Assembly (NCBI GenBank): GCA_008727115.1
Contig: CP044131.1
Coordinates: forward strand, 2,170,001 to 2,234,000
Origin: Comamonas testosteroni
GTDB lineage: Bacteria; Pseudomonadota; Gammaproteobacteria; Burkholderiales; Burkholderiaceae_C
Reading direction: 5' to 3'
DNA: 64,000 bases
The notes below the pieces were generated by a model that searched no databases, was not told the origin of the DNA, and saw nothing but the letters and a program-made list of their open reading frames with translations. Made by a program: the position numbers and the translations under genes. Positions 17,983 to 27,005 of the stretch are shown piece after piece. The first letter of the stretch is position 1. Each line of letters opens with the position of its first letter.

Positions 17983-18408
17983 ATGCAAAGCAGCGCACGC
18001 AATCAATTCAAGGGAAGTGTCTCCCATATCAGCCACGGCATCATCACCGATGAAATCCAGATCCGCACCGTGCATGGTGTCGAACTGGTCGCCACCATCA
18101 CCCATGGCAGTGCAATGAGCCTGGGTCTGAAAGAAGGGAGCACGGTAATGGCCATGATCAAGGCCTCTTCCGTCATGCTGGTCACCAATTGTGAAGGCGT
18201 GCGCTTTTCAGCACGCAACCAGCTCAGCGGGAAAGTGACGCAGGTAAAGCCCGGGGCCGTAAACACGGAGGTAACCCTGGATGCTCAAGGACTTCAGGTC
18301 GTAGCCCAAGTCACAATGGAAAGCGCCAGAAGCCTAGGGCTGAGTGAAGGCCAAAGGGCCACTGCCTTGTTCAAGGCTTCTCAAGTCATTCTTGCTGTTC
18401 TGCCATGA
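17983..18408 (+). CDS. Molbindin-type molybdate-binding protein (two Mop/TOBE domains)
   Basis: Cytoplasmic protein of 141 residues made of two tandem Mop domains: S-S-A-R-N-Q-F-K-G-S-V with S-S-V-M-L-V at its end (about 2-68), and F-S-A-R-N-Q-L-S-G-K-V with S-Q-V-I-L-A-V (about 71-140). This is the ModG/Mop layout, which stores molybdate in a ring of subunits. An upstream extension of the frame to 17827 lacks homology, so ATG at 17983 (M-Q-S-S-A-R-N-Q) is preferred. Its last codon overlaps the next gene (ATGA), so the two are translationally coupled. Confidence 0.88.
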   Translation: MQSSARNQFKGSVSHISHGIITDEIQIRTVHGVELVATITHGSAMSLGLKEGSTVMAMIKASSVMLVTNCEGVRFSARNQLSGKVTQVKPGAVNTEVTLDAQGLQVVAQVTMESARSLGLSEGQRATALFKASQVILAVLP

Positions 18409-18893
18409 TTCAAGAGCCAATGATCACCATGCAGGCCATAGGCTTGGTGCATAGCCCCTTCAAACAAACCGCAGGTATGCCGATCCAGACGGTGGCAGCA
18501 AAACAGCATGAGGGCAAGATTGAAGTCTTCGCTCCTTATCGCCCAGGCTTGCGCGATGTCCAGGACTTTCAGTACCTGATCGTGCTTACCCACTTGCATC
18601 AGGCGACGGAAAAGCTCGAAGTCATTCCTTTCATGGACACTCTCAGCCACGGAGTATTCGCCACGCGCGCTCCTGCGCGCCCAAACCGTATAGGCTTGTC
18701 CATTATTGAATTACTGACCATCGAGGATGGCTGGCTGCACTTCAGAGGCAATGACATGCTGGATGGCACACCAGTGCTCGACATCAAGCCCTATGTACCG
18801 CAGCTAGATGTCCGTGAAACGGAGCGCATTGGCTGGTTTAGCAAGGGTCTGGAGCAATTGCCTAGCAAGCTCTCCGACGAGCGCATGTCTTAA
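18405..18893 (+). CDS. TrmO/TsaA-type tRNA (t6A37) N6-methyltransferase-like protein
   Basis: Single TsaA (COG1720) domain of 162 residues. Visible family marks are G-L-V-H-S-P-F near the N-terminus, F-A-T-R-A-P-A-R-P-N-R-I-G-L-S (SAM/substrate loop) and L-D-G-T-P-V-L-D-I-K-P-Y. TrmO methylates the t6A base at position 37 of some tRNAs; this protein lacks the extra C-terminal domain of E. coli TrmO, so the exact reaction is uncertain. Start at 18405 overlaps the molbindin stop; ATG at 18420 is the other option. Coupling to a molybdate-binding protein is notable. Confidence 0.8.
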   Translation: MIQEPMITMQAIGLVHSPFKQTAGMPIQTVAAKQHEGKIEVFAPYRPGLRDVQDFQYLIVLTHLHQATEKLEVIPFMDTLSHGVFATRAPARPNRIGLSIIELLTIEDGWLHFRGNDMLDGTPVLDIKPYVPQLDVRETERIGWFSKGLEQLPSKLSDERMS

Positions 18894-19034
18894 GTTGCTA
18901 GAGGCCATTCAAAGCCAGGTCAAGGCTACAAATCGCTGCCAACCTGGCTGCATAGGGTATCTCTCAAGTATTTGAAAAAGAGAGCATCTGAAGCAAGCCC
19001 TGCTTTCCACCACGTCAATAGGAACCAGGCTTCC

Positions 19035-19952
19035 TCAGTCCGCCGGCAAAGGCTGCAGACTGCGCTTGCTGGCAAATTCGCGAGGCAGCCCGCTCAATGG
19101 GTCGTTAAAGCGCAGTGATCTTGCCAACAGCTGTAAAGGATTGGCGTAGTCACCGGGTTCAGGATCGCTGACCACGGGATAGAACGCGTCTCCCTTGAGC
19201 GGCAGCCCCAGAGAAGCCATGTGTACTCTCAGTTGATGACGCTTGCCTGAGACAGGACTGAGCCTATAGCGTGCCCAGATGCTGTTGTGCTCAATGATTT
19301 CCATATACGTGAGGCTATTGGGCTCACCCGTCACCTCATGCATGCGAAAAAAATGCCCACTCTCCTCCAGGCGGCTTGCATGCTCACGAGGAAAACAAAG
19401 CTCAGCCCGATAAGGCGCTACCGCCTCGTAAGTCTTGTGGATGGCACGGTCACGAAACAACGCCTGATAAATGCCTCGCGTGGCTCGCTGTACGGAAAAT
19501 ACCACCAGCCCTGCCGTATCGCGGTCAATCCGGTGAATGGGCGACAGCTCCGGCAGATCAAACTCGCGCTTGAGTCTCACCAATAATGTGCTCTGCAGAT
19601 ACTGGCCTGCAGGCACCACGGGCAAGAAATGTGGCTTGTCGGCAACCAGCAGGTGCTCGTCCTGATAAAGCACCTGGGCCGCAAATGGAATGTCGGGTTC
19701 TGCCGCCAGCTCGCGGTAATAGTAGTAGCGCAAGCCCTGTTCGCAGGCCGTATCAGCCGCCACGGCCTCTCCTCTTTCACTGACGACTTCTCCCTGCTCT
19801 ATCCTGCGCAGCCAGTCCTGGCGACTGACAGCAGGAAGACGCTCGCATAGAAAATCGATCAGCAGACCTTGCCTCTGACTTGGAAGCACCACACAGCTGG
19901 GACTGACACCATCGCGCACCGGCAGCACCTTGGGATCGTGGGAGTTATGCAT
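19035..19952 (-). CDS. RluA-family pseudouridine synthase
   Basis: RNA pseudouridine synthase of about 305 residues. The catalytic motif H-R-I-D-R-D-T-A-G-L holds the nucleophilic aspartate, and G-K-R-H-Q-L-R-V-H-M near the C-terminus is the conserved RNA-binding motif. The first 70 residues resemble an S4-like domain. The frame starts 16 codons earlier (20000), but ATG at 19952 (M-H-N-S-H-D-P-K-V) is likelier. The target (23S rRNA or tRNA) is not identifiable; it is close to the unassigned RluA subgroup found in pseudomonads and burkholderias. Confidence 0.88.
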   Translation of the reverse strand: MHNSHDPKVLPVRDGVSPSCVVLPSQRQGLLIDFLCERLPAVSRQDWLRRIEQGEVVSERGEAVAADTACEQGLRYYYYRELAAEPDIPFAAQVLYQDEHLLVADKPHFLPVVPAGQYLQSTLLVRLKREFDLPELSPIHRIDRDTAGLVVFSVQRATRGIYQALFRDRAIHKTYEAVAPYRAELCFPREHASRLEESGHFFRMHEVTGEPNSLTYMEIIEHNSIWARYRLSPVSGKRHQLRVHMASLGLPLKGDAFYPVVSDPEPGDYANPLQLLARSLRFNDPLSGLPREFASKRSLQPLPAD

Positions 19953-20099
19953 GGGCCGAAATTCTAGAGCCTGCCAACCACCCAAAGATGCACCAGACAC
20001 CTCCTCTGCACAGCAGAGTCAATGACAAAGACTGTGCAGAGGACAAGTACGCTCTATAGTGCAGAACCTTTCAAGCAAGCACACTCTCAGCGCACTTAC

Positions 20100-21659
20100 T
20101 CAACCTCTTTTGAGCCGAAACACGCTGACCATGCGTGAAAGCTCACTAGTTTGTTGCTGCATGGACTGAGCGGCTGCTGTGGACTCCTCCACCAACGCCG
20201 CATTTTGCTGGGTCACCAAATCCATCTCGGAGACTGCACGGTTGATCTGCTCAATCCCTATGGTCTGCTCCTGACTGGCGGCAGTGATCTCACCCATGAT
20301 GTCCGTCACACGCTGCACACTGCTGACAATCTCGTCCATCGTTCTGCCTGCCTGGCTCACCTGCTGACTGCCCTCATCCACCTTGGTGACAGACGCCTGA
20401 ATCAACTGCTTGATCTCCTTGGCCGCCTCGGCGCTACGCCCGGCCAGAGAGCGCACTTCAGAGGCCACCACGGCAAAGCCCCGGCCCTGCTCACCGGCAC
20501 GAGCAGCCTCCACTGCGGCATTGAGTGCCAGGATATTGGTCTGAAACGCAATTCCATCAATCACGCCAATGATGTCTGCTATCTTTTTGGAAGACTGACT
20601 GATAGCCCCCATGGTTTCCACCACCTGAGAAACCACCTGACCGCCCTTGACTGCAACGCCAGAGGCCGACAGCGCCAGCTGATTGGCCTGCTGAGCGTTG
20701 TCAGCGTTTTGCTTGACGGTAGAAGTCAGCTGCTCCATAGATGCCGCCGTCTGCTGCAGCGAGCTGGCCTGCTCTTCGGTGCGCGCAGACAGATCATGGT
20801 TACCCGAAGCAATCTGGCTCGACGCAGTGGCAATACTGTCTGTGCCTTGGCGAACCTGACCCACCAACTGATCCAAGCTGGCATTCATGTCATGCAGCGC
20901 CTGCATGAGCTGGCCTGTCTCATCGCTGCCGCTGATCTGAATACTGCCACTCAGATCCCCATCTGCCACGCGCCTTGCAGCACTCACCGCATGCTTGAGA
21001 GGCACAGTAATTCCCACCGTCAAGCGCCAGGCACTCACAGCGCCAATCAGCACAGCCAACACCGCCAGAATCAGGAAATAGGTCTTGCTGTTGTTTTCAA
21101 TCTGCTCCACCTCGGCGGCTTTCGCATCCAGACTGGAGCGCTGCAGGCTCAGCAACTCACCGAGCAGCTTCAGATATCCCTGGGCTGCAGGCACAAACCC
21201 CTGGGTCAGCATGGCCTCGGCCTCCTCAGCCATCCCTTGTGCCTTGAGTTCGCTCACCTTGTCTCGGCTGGTCACATAGGTTTTGCGTACCTCCATGATC
21301 TTGGCCATGATCTCGCGCTCCGCGGGCTGAGAGATCAGCGGTTCAATCTTCTTGAGTACGTCAGCGGTTCCCTTGGAGGTTGCCGCAGCATCTGCTGCCA
21401 GAAAAGGCACCAGACTGGCATCACTGCTTTTTGCAATCGCCGTGGTTCGCGCCACAGCCACGCTGACATTGCTGTTCCAGTCGCTGATCAGGCGCTCTTT
21501 ACTCAGCGGCTCCTCCATCATCTGCTGGGTCGCCTGCCCCACAGCGTGCAGCTGCCACATACCTATTGCCGTGATCAGCACGGCAAACGACAGCACTATG
21601 GCGAACCCCAGTCCTAGGCGGGCGCCAATGTTCAGCTTGCTCAATCTCATCGCCTTCAT
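20100..21659 (-). CDS. Methyl-accepting chemotaxis protein
   Basis: Chemoreceptor of about 519 residues. Order: cytoplasmic stub, TM1 ([12 protein letters not shown]), four-helix-bundle ligand domain in the periplasm (about 40-180), TM2 ([12 protein letters not shown]), HAMP (about 205-260), then the long signalling hairpin with the tip [21 protein letters not shown]. No C-terminal NWETF-like pentapeptide for CheR/CheB is present. Start at 21659 or three codons later at 21650; the GGAG stretch before them suits neither perfectly. Ligand unknown. Confidence 0.93.
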   Translation of the reverse strand: MKAMRLSKLNIGARLGLGFAIVLSFAVLITAIGMWQLHAVGQATQQMMEEPLSKERLISDWNSNVSVAVARTTAIAKSSDASLVPFLAADAAATSKGTADVLKKIEPLISQPAEREIMAKIMEVRKTYVTSRDKVSELKAQGMAEEAEAMLTQGFVPAAQGYLKLLGELLSLQRSSLDAKAAEVEQIENNSKTYFLILAVLAVLIGAVSAWRLTVGITVPLKHAVSAARRVADGDLSGSIQISGSDETGQLMQALHDMNASLDQLVGQVRQGTDSIATASSQIASGNHDLSARTEEQASSLQQTAASMEQLTSTVKQNADNAQQANQLALSASGVAVKGGQVVSQVVETMGAISQSSKKIADIIGVIDGIAFQTNILALNAAVEAARAGEQGRGFAVVASEVRSLAGRSAEAAKEIKQLIQASVTKVDEGSQQVSQAGRTMDEIVSSVQRVTDIMGEITAASQEQTIGIEQINRAVSEMDLVTQQNAALVEESTAAAQSMQQQTSELSRMVSVFRLKRG

Positions 21660-22139
21660 CCACTCCAAAGAAAGTTTCACGACCGCCAAAGCGGCCATCC
21701 CTGATGGATGAAATGGGAGCTATGAAAGGCGATATCGTCTGATTTGCAGCGCAATGCCATTACCGCAAAACGCAACATAATGTAATAGGAATTATCCAGC
21801 CATTACGTCGTTGAATTTACGTACTTTGACAATCGATCGCGTGTATTCCAGGCCACCTAGGCACGAAAGGCTTTGCCTGACCATGAATTTCTCCGCCTCT
21901 CAGGCTCATCGTGCTCGGTGAATCGGCCCACTTTTCCCAGCCGCGAACAAGCTGGCCTATACCCCCTGACGCATTGCATCTGCGTTTATTCACGCGACAT
22001 TTACTACGAGCCCATGAAAAAAGCCACTATGTCTTCATGGTGGCTTTTTAAGAAGGCCACTCTTTGCCCTCATCAAACAATAGAAGCCAGCTATCAAATA
22101 TGGGGACTTGGCAGCAGCTTCATCGCCTTTGCTGTGCCA
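21660..22139. other. Intergenic region between chemoreceptor and HD-GYP genes
   Basis: 480 bases with no credible gene. It holds the chemoreceptor promoter region on the right of 21660, a terminator at 22017-22049 for the HD-GYP gene, and a degenerate fragment of the CAGCTATCAAAT repeat at 22087-22100. A long plus-strand frame from 21873 runs antisense into the HD-GYP gene and is rejected. Confidence 0.6.
22017..22049 (-). terminator. Intrinsic terminator of the HD-GYP gene
   Basis: AAAAAAGCCACTAT...ATGGTGGCTTTTT forms a stem of about 11-13 bp with A/T tracts on both sides, so it can act in both directions; on the minus strand it ends in TTTTTT. Confidence 0.8.
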
Positions 22140-23513
22140 TCAGTTCAGGGTCCGAGAGTCGGGTATCTGGGAACCCCTTGCCTCTGCCGTCACAGTGCCC
22201 GGCTCTGCTTGCGGAATCAATTGCATACAAGCCTCAACCCATTCAGCAACGGCAGTCTCCAGCGTCGATCCGCCCTGCCCCAGCGTGGGCCAGCGACGCT
22301 GGCAATCATTCATGATGGCCCGCAACTGCCACAGAGCCTCTCGACTCACCAGCGTCAGCTCACTCATACCCTGCGCATCGTCCTTGATATAGCTGAGCAC
22401 ATCCATCTGCTGACTCGGATGAGATCCTGCCTCCGCCAGCTGCTTTTGCAGTTGAGCCAAACTGGCCTCCACCATCACCGCTGCCTGAGCATCAGGCATC
22501 TGCTGCCAGTGCTCCGGAAAGTCTGCCTTGAGTTCCCCCCACTTGCGTAACACCGCTTCCAGCGCCGTGATGTTGTGGGAAAACTCGGCCTGTAATGGCG
22601 CCAAAGGCTTGCCTGGGCTGATCTCGTCGTAGAGCAGAGGCAGGATCTGGTGCACCAGGTCAGCGGGATAGCTCTTGTGGTTCATGCGCAGCATCAGTGA
22701 CAGACGCTGTCCTGGCATGTCCGTGAACTTTTCAAAGAAGGCCGACACCACTTCCGCAAGCAGCAACACTTGTCCCATCGGTGAGATGGCGCTGCCTTTG
22801 ATCCCCCGCGGATAACCGGAGCCATCCATGCGCTCATGGTGCTCAAGCACGGCAATTTCCACTGCACGCGAATAGAGTTCGGTGCTGCGCACAACCAGCA
22901 TGGCAGTCACAGAGTGCGCCACCAAATGCTTGCGCTCCTCGCCACTGAGGCGGTGATCCGGATCGGTCCAGGCTGGCTCCATGTAAAGCATGCCCACATC
23001 GTGCAGCAAAGCCGCTGTGGCCAGCGGCACGCATTCACGCTCCGTCCAGCCATTTTTGAGGGCCAGGAACACTGACACCAACGTCATCTGCAAGCTGTGA
23101 TGAAAGAGATCCGCTCGCTGCTCTCTCATCACCGTGAGCTTGAAGGCAATGGCCTGGGGGAGCAACAGGCTCTTGATCGGCGCCAACAAACGCTCCACAT
23201 CCCCCACAGCAGTGACCATGCGGCGCAGCAACTCTACCTGTACACATTGCTGTCGAGCGAGAATCAACAGCGACGCTGTATCCACCAGGTTGTCTGCGAC
23301 CAGGCTGCTATCGATCGGGTCTCGCAGTTTGTGCATGACCAGACGATCGTAGAGACGGCTATCGACGCGTGTACCTTTGTCCACCAGCTTCATGCCCTTC
23401 TCGGTATAGATTGCATCACCGGTCACCACATTGGTGCGTTCGGCCATATCGGTAACGGCGCGCAAAAAATGCACATCATTCGCTCGCCCTACCGCTCCTG
23501 CGTTCTCACTCAT
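22140..23513 (-). CDS. HD-GYP domain protein, probable cyclic-di-GMP phosphodiesterase
   Basis: Soluble protein of about 457 residues. The HD-GYP domain has L-L-H-D-V-G-M (HD about 171-172), H-S-V-T-A-M, L-E-H-H-E-R-M-D-G-S-G-Y-P-R-G (HH about 225-226, GYP about 233-235), i.e. all metal ligands and the GYP loop that define enzymes hydrolysing c-di-GMP. The N-terminal 110 residues contain a DUF3391-like or PilZ-free regulatory region that I cannot name. Start ATG at 23513 (M-S-E-N-A-G) is nine codons into the longest frame. Likely links c-di-GMP to motility, perhaps with the adjacent chemoreceptor. Confidence 0.88.
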   Translation of the reverse strand: MSENAGAVGRANDVHFLRAVTDMAERTNVVTGDAIYTEKGMKLVDKGTRVDSRLYDRLVMHKLRDPIDSSLVADNLVDTASLLILARQQCVQVELLRRMVTAVGDVERLLAPIKSLLLPQAIAFKLTVMREQRADLFHHSLQMTLVSVFLALKNGWTERECVPLATAALLHDVGMLYMEPAWTDPDHRLSGEERKHLVAHSVTAMLVVRSTELYSRAVEIAVLEHHERMDGSGYPRGIKGSAISPMGQVLLLAEVVSAFFEKFTDMPGQRLSLMLRMNHKSYPADLVHQILPLLYDEISPGKPLAPLQAEFSHNITALEAVLRKWGELKADFPEHWQQMPDAQAAVMVEASLAQLQKQLAEAGSHPSQQMDVLSYIKDDAQGMSELTLVSREALWQLRAIMNDCQRRWPTLGQGGSTLETAVAEWVEACMQLIPQAEPGTVTAEARGSQIPDSRTLN

Positions 23514-23656
23514 CAAAGCGCTCTGTTTCTGTCTACTCAATCAAGCCCGATTGTTGCAGATTGAAATAATTCGTGACTCAGTATTTAAGCAAAACAGCTC
23601 ACATCGCTTGCCCTATCTACCCTGCCAGCTATCAAATCTGCTAGCGAGAAGCAAGC

Positions 23657-23685
23657 ATAAAAAAAGAACCGCCTAAGCGGTTCTT
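23657..23685 (-). terminator. Intrinsic terminator after scoB
   Basis: On the minus strand AAGAACCGC-TTAG-GCGGTTCTT is followed by TTTTTATG, 22 bases beyond the scoB stop. Confidence 0.93.
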
Positions 23686-23707
23686 GGTATCTGCCAGGGA
23701 AAGCAGC

Positions 23708-24346
23708 TTATTTCAGCAGCGTCACACCAGTCTTGGATTGGATCTCTTCAAAGCTCACGCCATCGGCCAGCTCTACCAGCTTCAGCCCGTCAGGCGTCAC
23801 ATCCATCACCCCTAGGTCGGTAATGATGCGATTGACCACACCAACGCCAGTCAAGGGCAAAGTGCAGTTGGGCAGAATCTTCAGATCGGTCGTGCCATCC
23901 TTCTTGCGTGCCACATGCTCCATGAGCACGATCACGCGCTTGACGCCGGCAACCAGGTCCATGGCGCCGCCCATGCCCTTGACCATCTTGCCGGGAATCA
24001 TCCAGTTAGCCAGATCGCCCTTTTCGGACACTTGCATGGCGCCCAGGATAGACAGATTGATCTTGCCGCCGCGAATCATGGCAAACGACTGGTCAGAACC
24101 AAAAATAGCAGAGCCAGGAATCGTGGTGACGGTCTGCTTTCCCGCATTGATCAGGTCGGCATCAACTTGATCTTCGGTTGGGAAGGGGCCAATGCCCAGC
24201 ATGCCATTTTCGGATTGCAGCCACACTTCCTTGTCACCCGTGTGGTTAGCCACCAGGGTAGGAATGCCGATGCCGAGGTTGACGTAGAAGCCGTCTTCGA
24301 GTTCTTGGGCCGCGCGCGCGGCCATCTGGTCTTGGGTCCAAGGCAT
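23708..24346 (-). CDS. scoB: 3-oxoacid CoA-transferase subunit B
   Basis: Beta subunit of 212 residues of a succinyl-CoA:3-ketoacid CoA-transferase. The catalytic glutamate lies in [11 protein letters not shown], and [10 protein letters not shown] near the N-terminus is the CoA-binding glycine loop. It follows scoA on the same strand with a 9-base gap, and a terminator follows. The pair activates acetoacetate or other 3-oxoacids with succinyl-CoA. Confidence 0.95.
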   Translation of the reverse strand: MPWTQDQMAARAAQELEDGFYVNLGIGIPTLVANHTGDKEVWLQSENGMLGIGPFPTEDQVDADLINAGKQTVTTIPGSAIFGSDQSFAMIRGGKINLSILGAMQVSEKGDLANWMIPGKMVKGMGGAMDLVAGVKRVIVLMEHVARKKDGTTDLKILPNCTLPLTGVGVVNRIITDLGVMDVTPDGLKLVELADGVSFEEIQSKTGVTLLK

Positions 24347-24355
24347 GACAGCTCC

Positions 24356-25057
24356 TTATTTCTTCTCTGTGATGGTGCGCTTTTCGATGCGCTTTTCGGG
24401 GTTGGCGTTATGCACGATGCGATGCACATAAATGCCTGGCAGGTGGATGTCGTCAGGCGCGATGTCGCCCACTTCCACCAGCTCTTCAACTTCCACCACG
24501 CAAACCTTGCCGCAGGTGGCAGCAGCAGGGTTGAAGTTACGCGCCGTCAGGCGGAACTGCAGATTGCCGCTCTTGTCGGCGCGCCAGGCCTTGACCAGGG
24601 ACACGTCGGCGACGATGGAGCGCTCCATCACATAGGTCTCACCATCGAACTCGCGCAGTTCCTTACCCTCGGCCACCAGCGTGCCTACACCGGTCTTGGT
24701 GAAGAAAGCAGGAATGCCCGCACCACCGGCGCGCATCTTCTCGGCCAGAGTGCCCTGGGGTGTGAATTCCAGCTCCAGCTCGCCTGCCAGATACTGGCGC
24801 TCGAACTCCTTGTTCTCGCCCACATAGCTGGAGATCATCTTCTTGACCTGGCGGGTGTCCAGCAACTTGCCCAGGCCGAATCCGTCCACGCCGGCATTGT
24901 TGGAAGCAACCGTAAGGTTCTTGACCCCGCTGGCACAGACCGCATCGATCAAGGCCTCGGGAATACCACACAGGCCAAAACCACCAACGGCCAGCAATTG
25001 CCCGTCAGCGACAACGCCCTGTAGCGCCGCTTCTGCAGATGGGTAGAGCTTTTTCAC
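24356..25057 (-). CDS. scoA: 3-oxoacid CoA-transferase subunit A
   Basis: Alpha subunit of 233 residues. V-G-G-F-G-L-C-G-I-P-E-A-L is the glycine-rich CoA-binding loop, and N-N-A-G-V-D-G-F-G-L-G and T-P-Q-G-T-L-A-E-K-M-R match ScoA/AtoD proteins. It is divergent from a PAS-LuxR regulator gene across a 74-base spacer, a layout that suggests that regulator once controlled scoAB; the regulator is now truncated by the island. Confidence 0.95.
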   Translation of the reverse strand: MKKLYPSAEAALQGVVADGQLLAVGGFGLCGIPEALIDAVCASGVKNLTVASNNAGVDGFGLGKLLDTRQVKKMISSYVGENKEFERQYLAGELELEFTPQGTLAEKMRAGGAGIPAFFTKTGVGTLVAEGKELREFDGETYVMERSIVADVSLVKAWRADKSGNLQFRLTARNFNPAAATCGKVCVVEVEELVEVGDIAPDDIHLPGIYVHRIVHNANPEKRIEKRTITEKK

Positions 25058-25131
25058 ACATGTCTCCTTGAATTGGAATACGCTACGATACTACGTACCA
25101 AAGTAGGTAGTTTTTCGTAAAGAGCAGTCCC
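25058..25131. promoter_or_regulatory. Divergent scoA / PAS-regulator promoter with a partial palindrome
   Basis: CGATACTACGTACCAAAGTAGGTAG (25085-25110) contains TACTAC and GTAGGTA as an imperfect inverted repeat around the centre of the spacer. This is where an operator for a LuxR-type regulator is expected. The scoA side carries AGGAG-like bases (TCTCCT at 25064-25069 on the plus strand). Low-confidence operator call. Confidence 0.4.
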
Positions 25132-25863
25132 ATGGTTGTCGATTACCAGCTAGCGTTTGACGCGGCCCCTGTCGGTCTTGTCATCTCGCGCAACCGCATC
25201 ATGCTCGACTGTAATCGGCAACTGTGCGAAATGTTCCATGCCTCTCGCGAGGTACTCATAGGTCAGTCGTTCCAGGTGCTTTACCCCAGCGCGGATGAGT
25301 ACGAGCGACTAGGCGCACGCATCACCCCCATTCTGAACACCACAGGCGTCTATTCCGACAATCGCATCATGAAACGAGCCAACGGCGAAGTATTCTGGTG
25401 CCATGTCAGTGGACGCACTCTGGATCGCAACGACCCCCATGCGTCGGGCATCTGGAGCTTTGAAGACCTTTCAGCCCACCGCCCTGTCAAAGCCGAGCTC
25501 ACGGGCCGCGAACGCGAAGTTGCAGCACGCCTGCTCGAAGGCCGCAGCGAAGCCGATGTGCTCTACGAGCTGCTGCTCAAGCTCGGCCTCGACCTGTGCG
25601 TGCCTATCGAGCAACGCAGCATCGCGGGCAAGGCGGTGCACGCCGTGGGCGGTGGCGTGCTGCTGGCCTGCCTGGCGGAGAACATCAACGCTGCCGAGGT
25701 CGAAGCCCTGGCCGATGGCATTGCCGCCTGGCACAAGGAACTGGCCCCTGCCGGCGATACCACCTGCGTGTTCCGCGACAGCGCCTTTGCCGATGATGTG
25801 GCCAAGACCAATATGGCGGCGATTCTGCAGCAGCACGGCATTGCCACCGTGCGCAGTCTGTGA
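25132..25863 (+). CDS. Chimeric ORF: PAS-LuxR regulator N-terminus joined to type III Mod C-terminus
   Basis: A single open frame of 243 residues made from two genes. Residues 1-122 are a PAS domain (A-P-V-G-L-V-I-S-R-N-R-I, then G-E-V-F-W-C-H-V-S-G-R), and residues 123-139 are the first helix of a LuxR-type HTH (L-T-G-R-E-R-E-V-A-A-R-L-L-E-G-R-S). From residue 140 the sequence changes to E-A-D-V-L-Y-E-L-L-L-K-L-G-L and V-A-K-T-N-M-A-A-I-L-Q-Q-H-G, the end of type III restriction Mod subunits. The recognition helix of the regulator is lost, so it should not bind its operator. The chromosomal gene was divergent to scoAB and probably regulated it. Whether the chimera is expressed is unknown. 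Confidence 0.82.
   Translation: MVVDYQLAFDAAPVGLVISRNRIMLDCNRQLCEMFHASREVLIGQSFQVLYPSADEYERLGARITPILNTTGVYSDNRIMKRANGEVFWCHVSGRTLDRNDPHASGIWSFEDLSAHRPVKAELTGREREVAARLLEGRSEADVLYELLLKLGLDLCVPIEQRSIAGKAVHAVGGGVLLACLAENINAAEVEALADGIAAWHKELAPAGDTTCVFRDSAFADDVAKTNMAAILQQHGIATVRSL
25549..25863 (+). pseudogene. Type III R-M methyltransferase (mod) 3' fragment
   Basis: Codons for the last 104 residues or so of a site-specific DNA adenine methyltransferase of the type III kind: L-L-L-K-L-G-L-D-L-C-V-P-I-E, V-G-G-G-V-L-L-A-C-L, A-G-D-T-T-C-V-F-R-D-S-A-F-A-D-D. The catalytic DPPY motif, SAM-binding motif and target-recognition domain are absent. It is followed by fic and res, the usual companions, so it marks the left remnant of a mod-fic-res operon. 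No other mod copy is in the window. Confidence 0.82.
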
Positions 25864-25871
25864 GGCCCGCC

Positions 25872-26987
25872 ATGCAGCCCTATGTGCCCGACGCATTACC
25901 CCTGAGCGAGCTGGATTACCGCCTGCTGTTGCCCTTGGTCGGCCAGGCCAATGCCGCGCTGGCCCGCTATGACGGCTTGCTTGCGGGCATCCCCAATCCG
26001 GCGGTGATGCTCTCGCCGCTGACCACCCAGGAAGCGGTGCTGTCGTCGAAAATCGAGGGCACCCAGGCGACGGTGGACGAGGTGCTGGAGCAGGAGGCGG
26101 GCTTGCTCAAAGAGGGAGAGAAGTACAAGGACATCCAGGAAATTTCCAATTACCGCCACGCCTTGTTCAAGGCGCGGGAGTATCTGGAGGTGTACCCGAT
26201 CCGCCTTGGTTTTGTGCGCGAGCTGCACCGCATTCTGATGAACAGCGTGCGCGGCCAGGACAAGACGCCCGGCGAATTTCGCCTCGATCAGAACTGGATC
26301 GGTCGCCAGGGCTGCAGCATGGAGCAGGCAACGTTCGTGCCGCCCAACCCGTTACAGCTGCCTGACTATCTGCAAGCATGGGAGCTGTATCTGGATGGCG
26401 ATGACGTGGACTTTTTGCTGCAGGTGGCGGTGGTTCATGCGCAGTTCGAGTTGCTGCACCCGTTCAAGGACGGTAATGGCCGTATTGGCCGCATTCTGAT
26501 CCCCCTGTTTCTCTACCAGAAGCGCGCGCTGTCGCAGCCGATGTTCTACCTGTCCGAGTATCTGGAAAACCACCGGGACGAGTATTACCAACGGCTCAAG
26601 GCGATCTCCACCGAGCGCGATTGGAATGGCTGGATTGCCTTCTTCCTGCGCGCCATCATTGAACAGGCCAGCCAGAACATTCGCCGGGTGGAAGCCATCA
26701 AGACGCTCTACGACGAGATGAAGACGGCCATTCAGGAAACCACCCGTTCTCAATACTCGGTGCACTTGCTGGACGCCATTTTCAGCAAGCCCATTTTCCG
26801 CACCTCGGATCTGGCGCAGCAGCTGGCGGCGGACTATGGCATTCACGACAAGACCGCCCCCGCGTTGCTGCGGCAGTTGCGCGATGCCGGCATTTTGCGC
26901 GAGCTGCAGCCCGGCAGCGGCCGCCGTGCCGCCACCCTGTGCTTTCCCCGCCTGATCAACCTTGCCGAAGGCCGGGAGGTTCTATGA
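25872..26987 (+). CDS. Fic-domain AMPylase-type protein (class II, N-terminal inhibitory motif)
   Basis: Protein of 371 residues. The Fic active site H-P-F-K-D-G-N-G-R-I-G-R is canonical, with the catalytic His and the anion-binding GNGR loop. S-S-K-I-E-G near residue 60 fits the class II inhibitory helix ([S/T]xxxE[G/N]), so activity is probably self-restrained. A C-terminal winged helix (T-S-D-L-A-Q-Q-L-A-A-D-Y to R-E-L-Q-P-G-S-G-R-R) follows. Fic genes often sit between mod and res of type III systems, as here. ATG at 25872 starts 8 bases after the mod fragment's stop. Confidence 0.9.
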   Translation: MQPYVPDALPLSELDYRLLLPLVGQANAALARYDGLLAGIPNPAVMLSPLTTQEAVLSSKIEGTQATVDEVLEQEAGLLKEGEKYKDIQEISNYRHALFKAREYLEVYPIRLGFVRELHRILMNSVRGQDKTPGEFRLDQNWIGRQGCSMEQATFVPPNPLQLPDYLQAWELYLDGDDVDFLLQVAVVHAQFELLHPFKDGNGRIGRILIPLFLYQKRALSQPMFYLSEYLENHRDEYYQRLKAISTERDWNGWIAFFLRAIIEQASQNIRRVEAIKTLYDEMKTAIQETTRSQYSVHLLDAIFSKPIFRTSDLAQQLAADYGIHDKTAPALLRQLRDAGILRELQPGSGRRAATLCFPRLINLAEGREVL

Positions 26988-27005
26988 CGGGCTTGTGTAG
27001 CGGCT

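Noticed and set aside
20151-21617. 488-codon open frame antisense to the chemoreceptor
   Set aside because: His/Leu/Gln-rich shadow of a repetitive coiled-coil gene.
21711-21800. Sigma-28 (flagellar) promoter of the chemoreceptor gene
   Set aside because: GACGATAT resembles the -10 GCCGATAA, but no acceptable -35 lies at the right distance.
25540-25570. Copy of the tRNA-Gly 3' end as a left attachment site
   Set aside because: No GGTTCGATTCCC-like or reverse word is present at the left junction.
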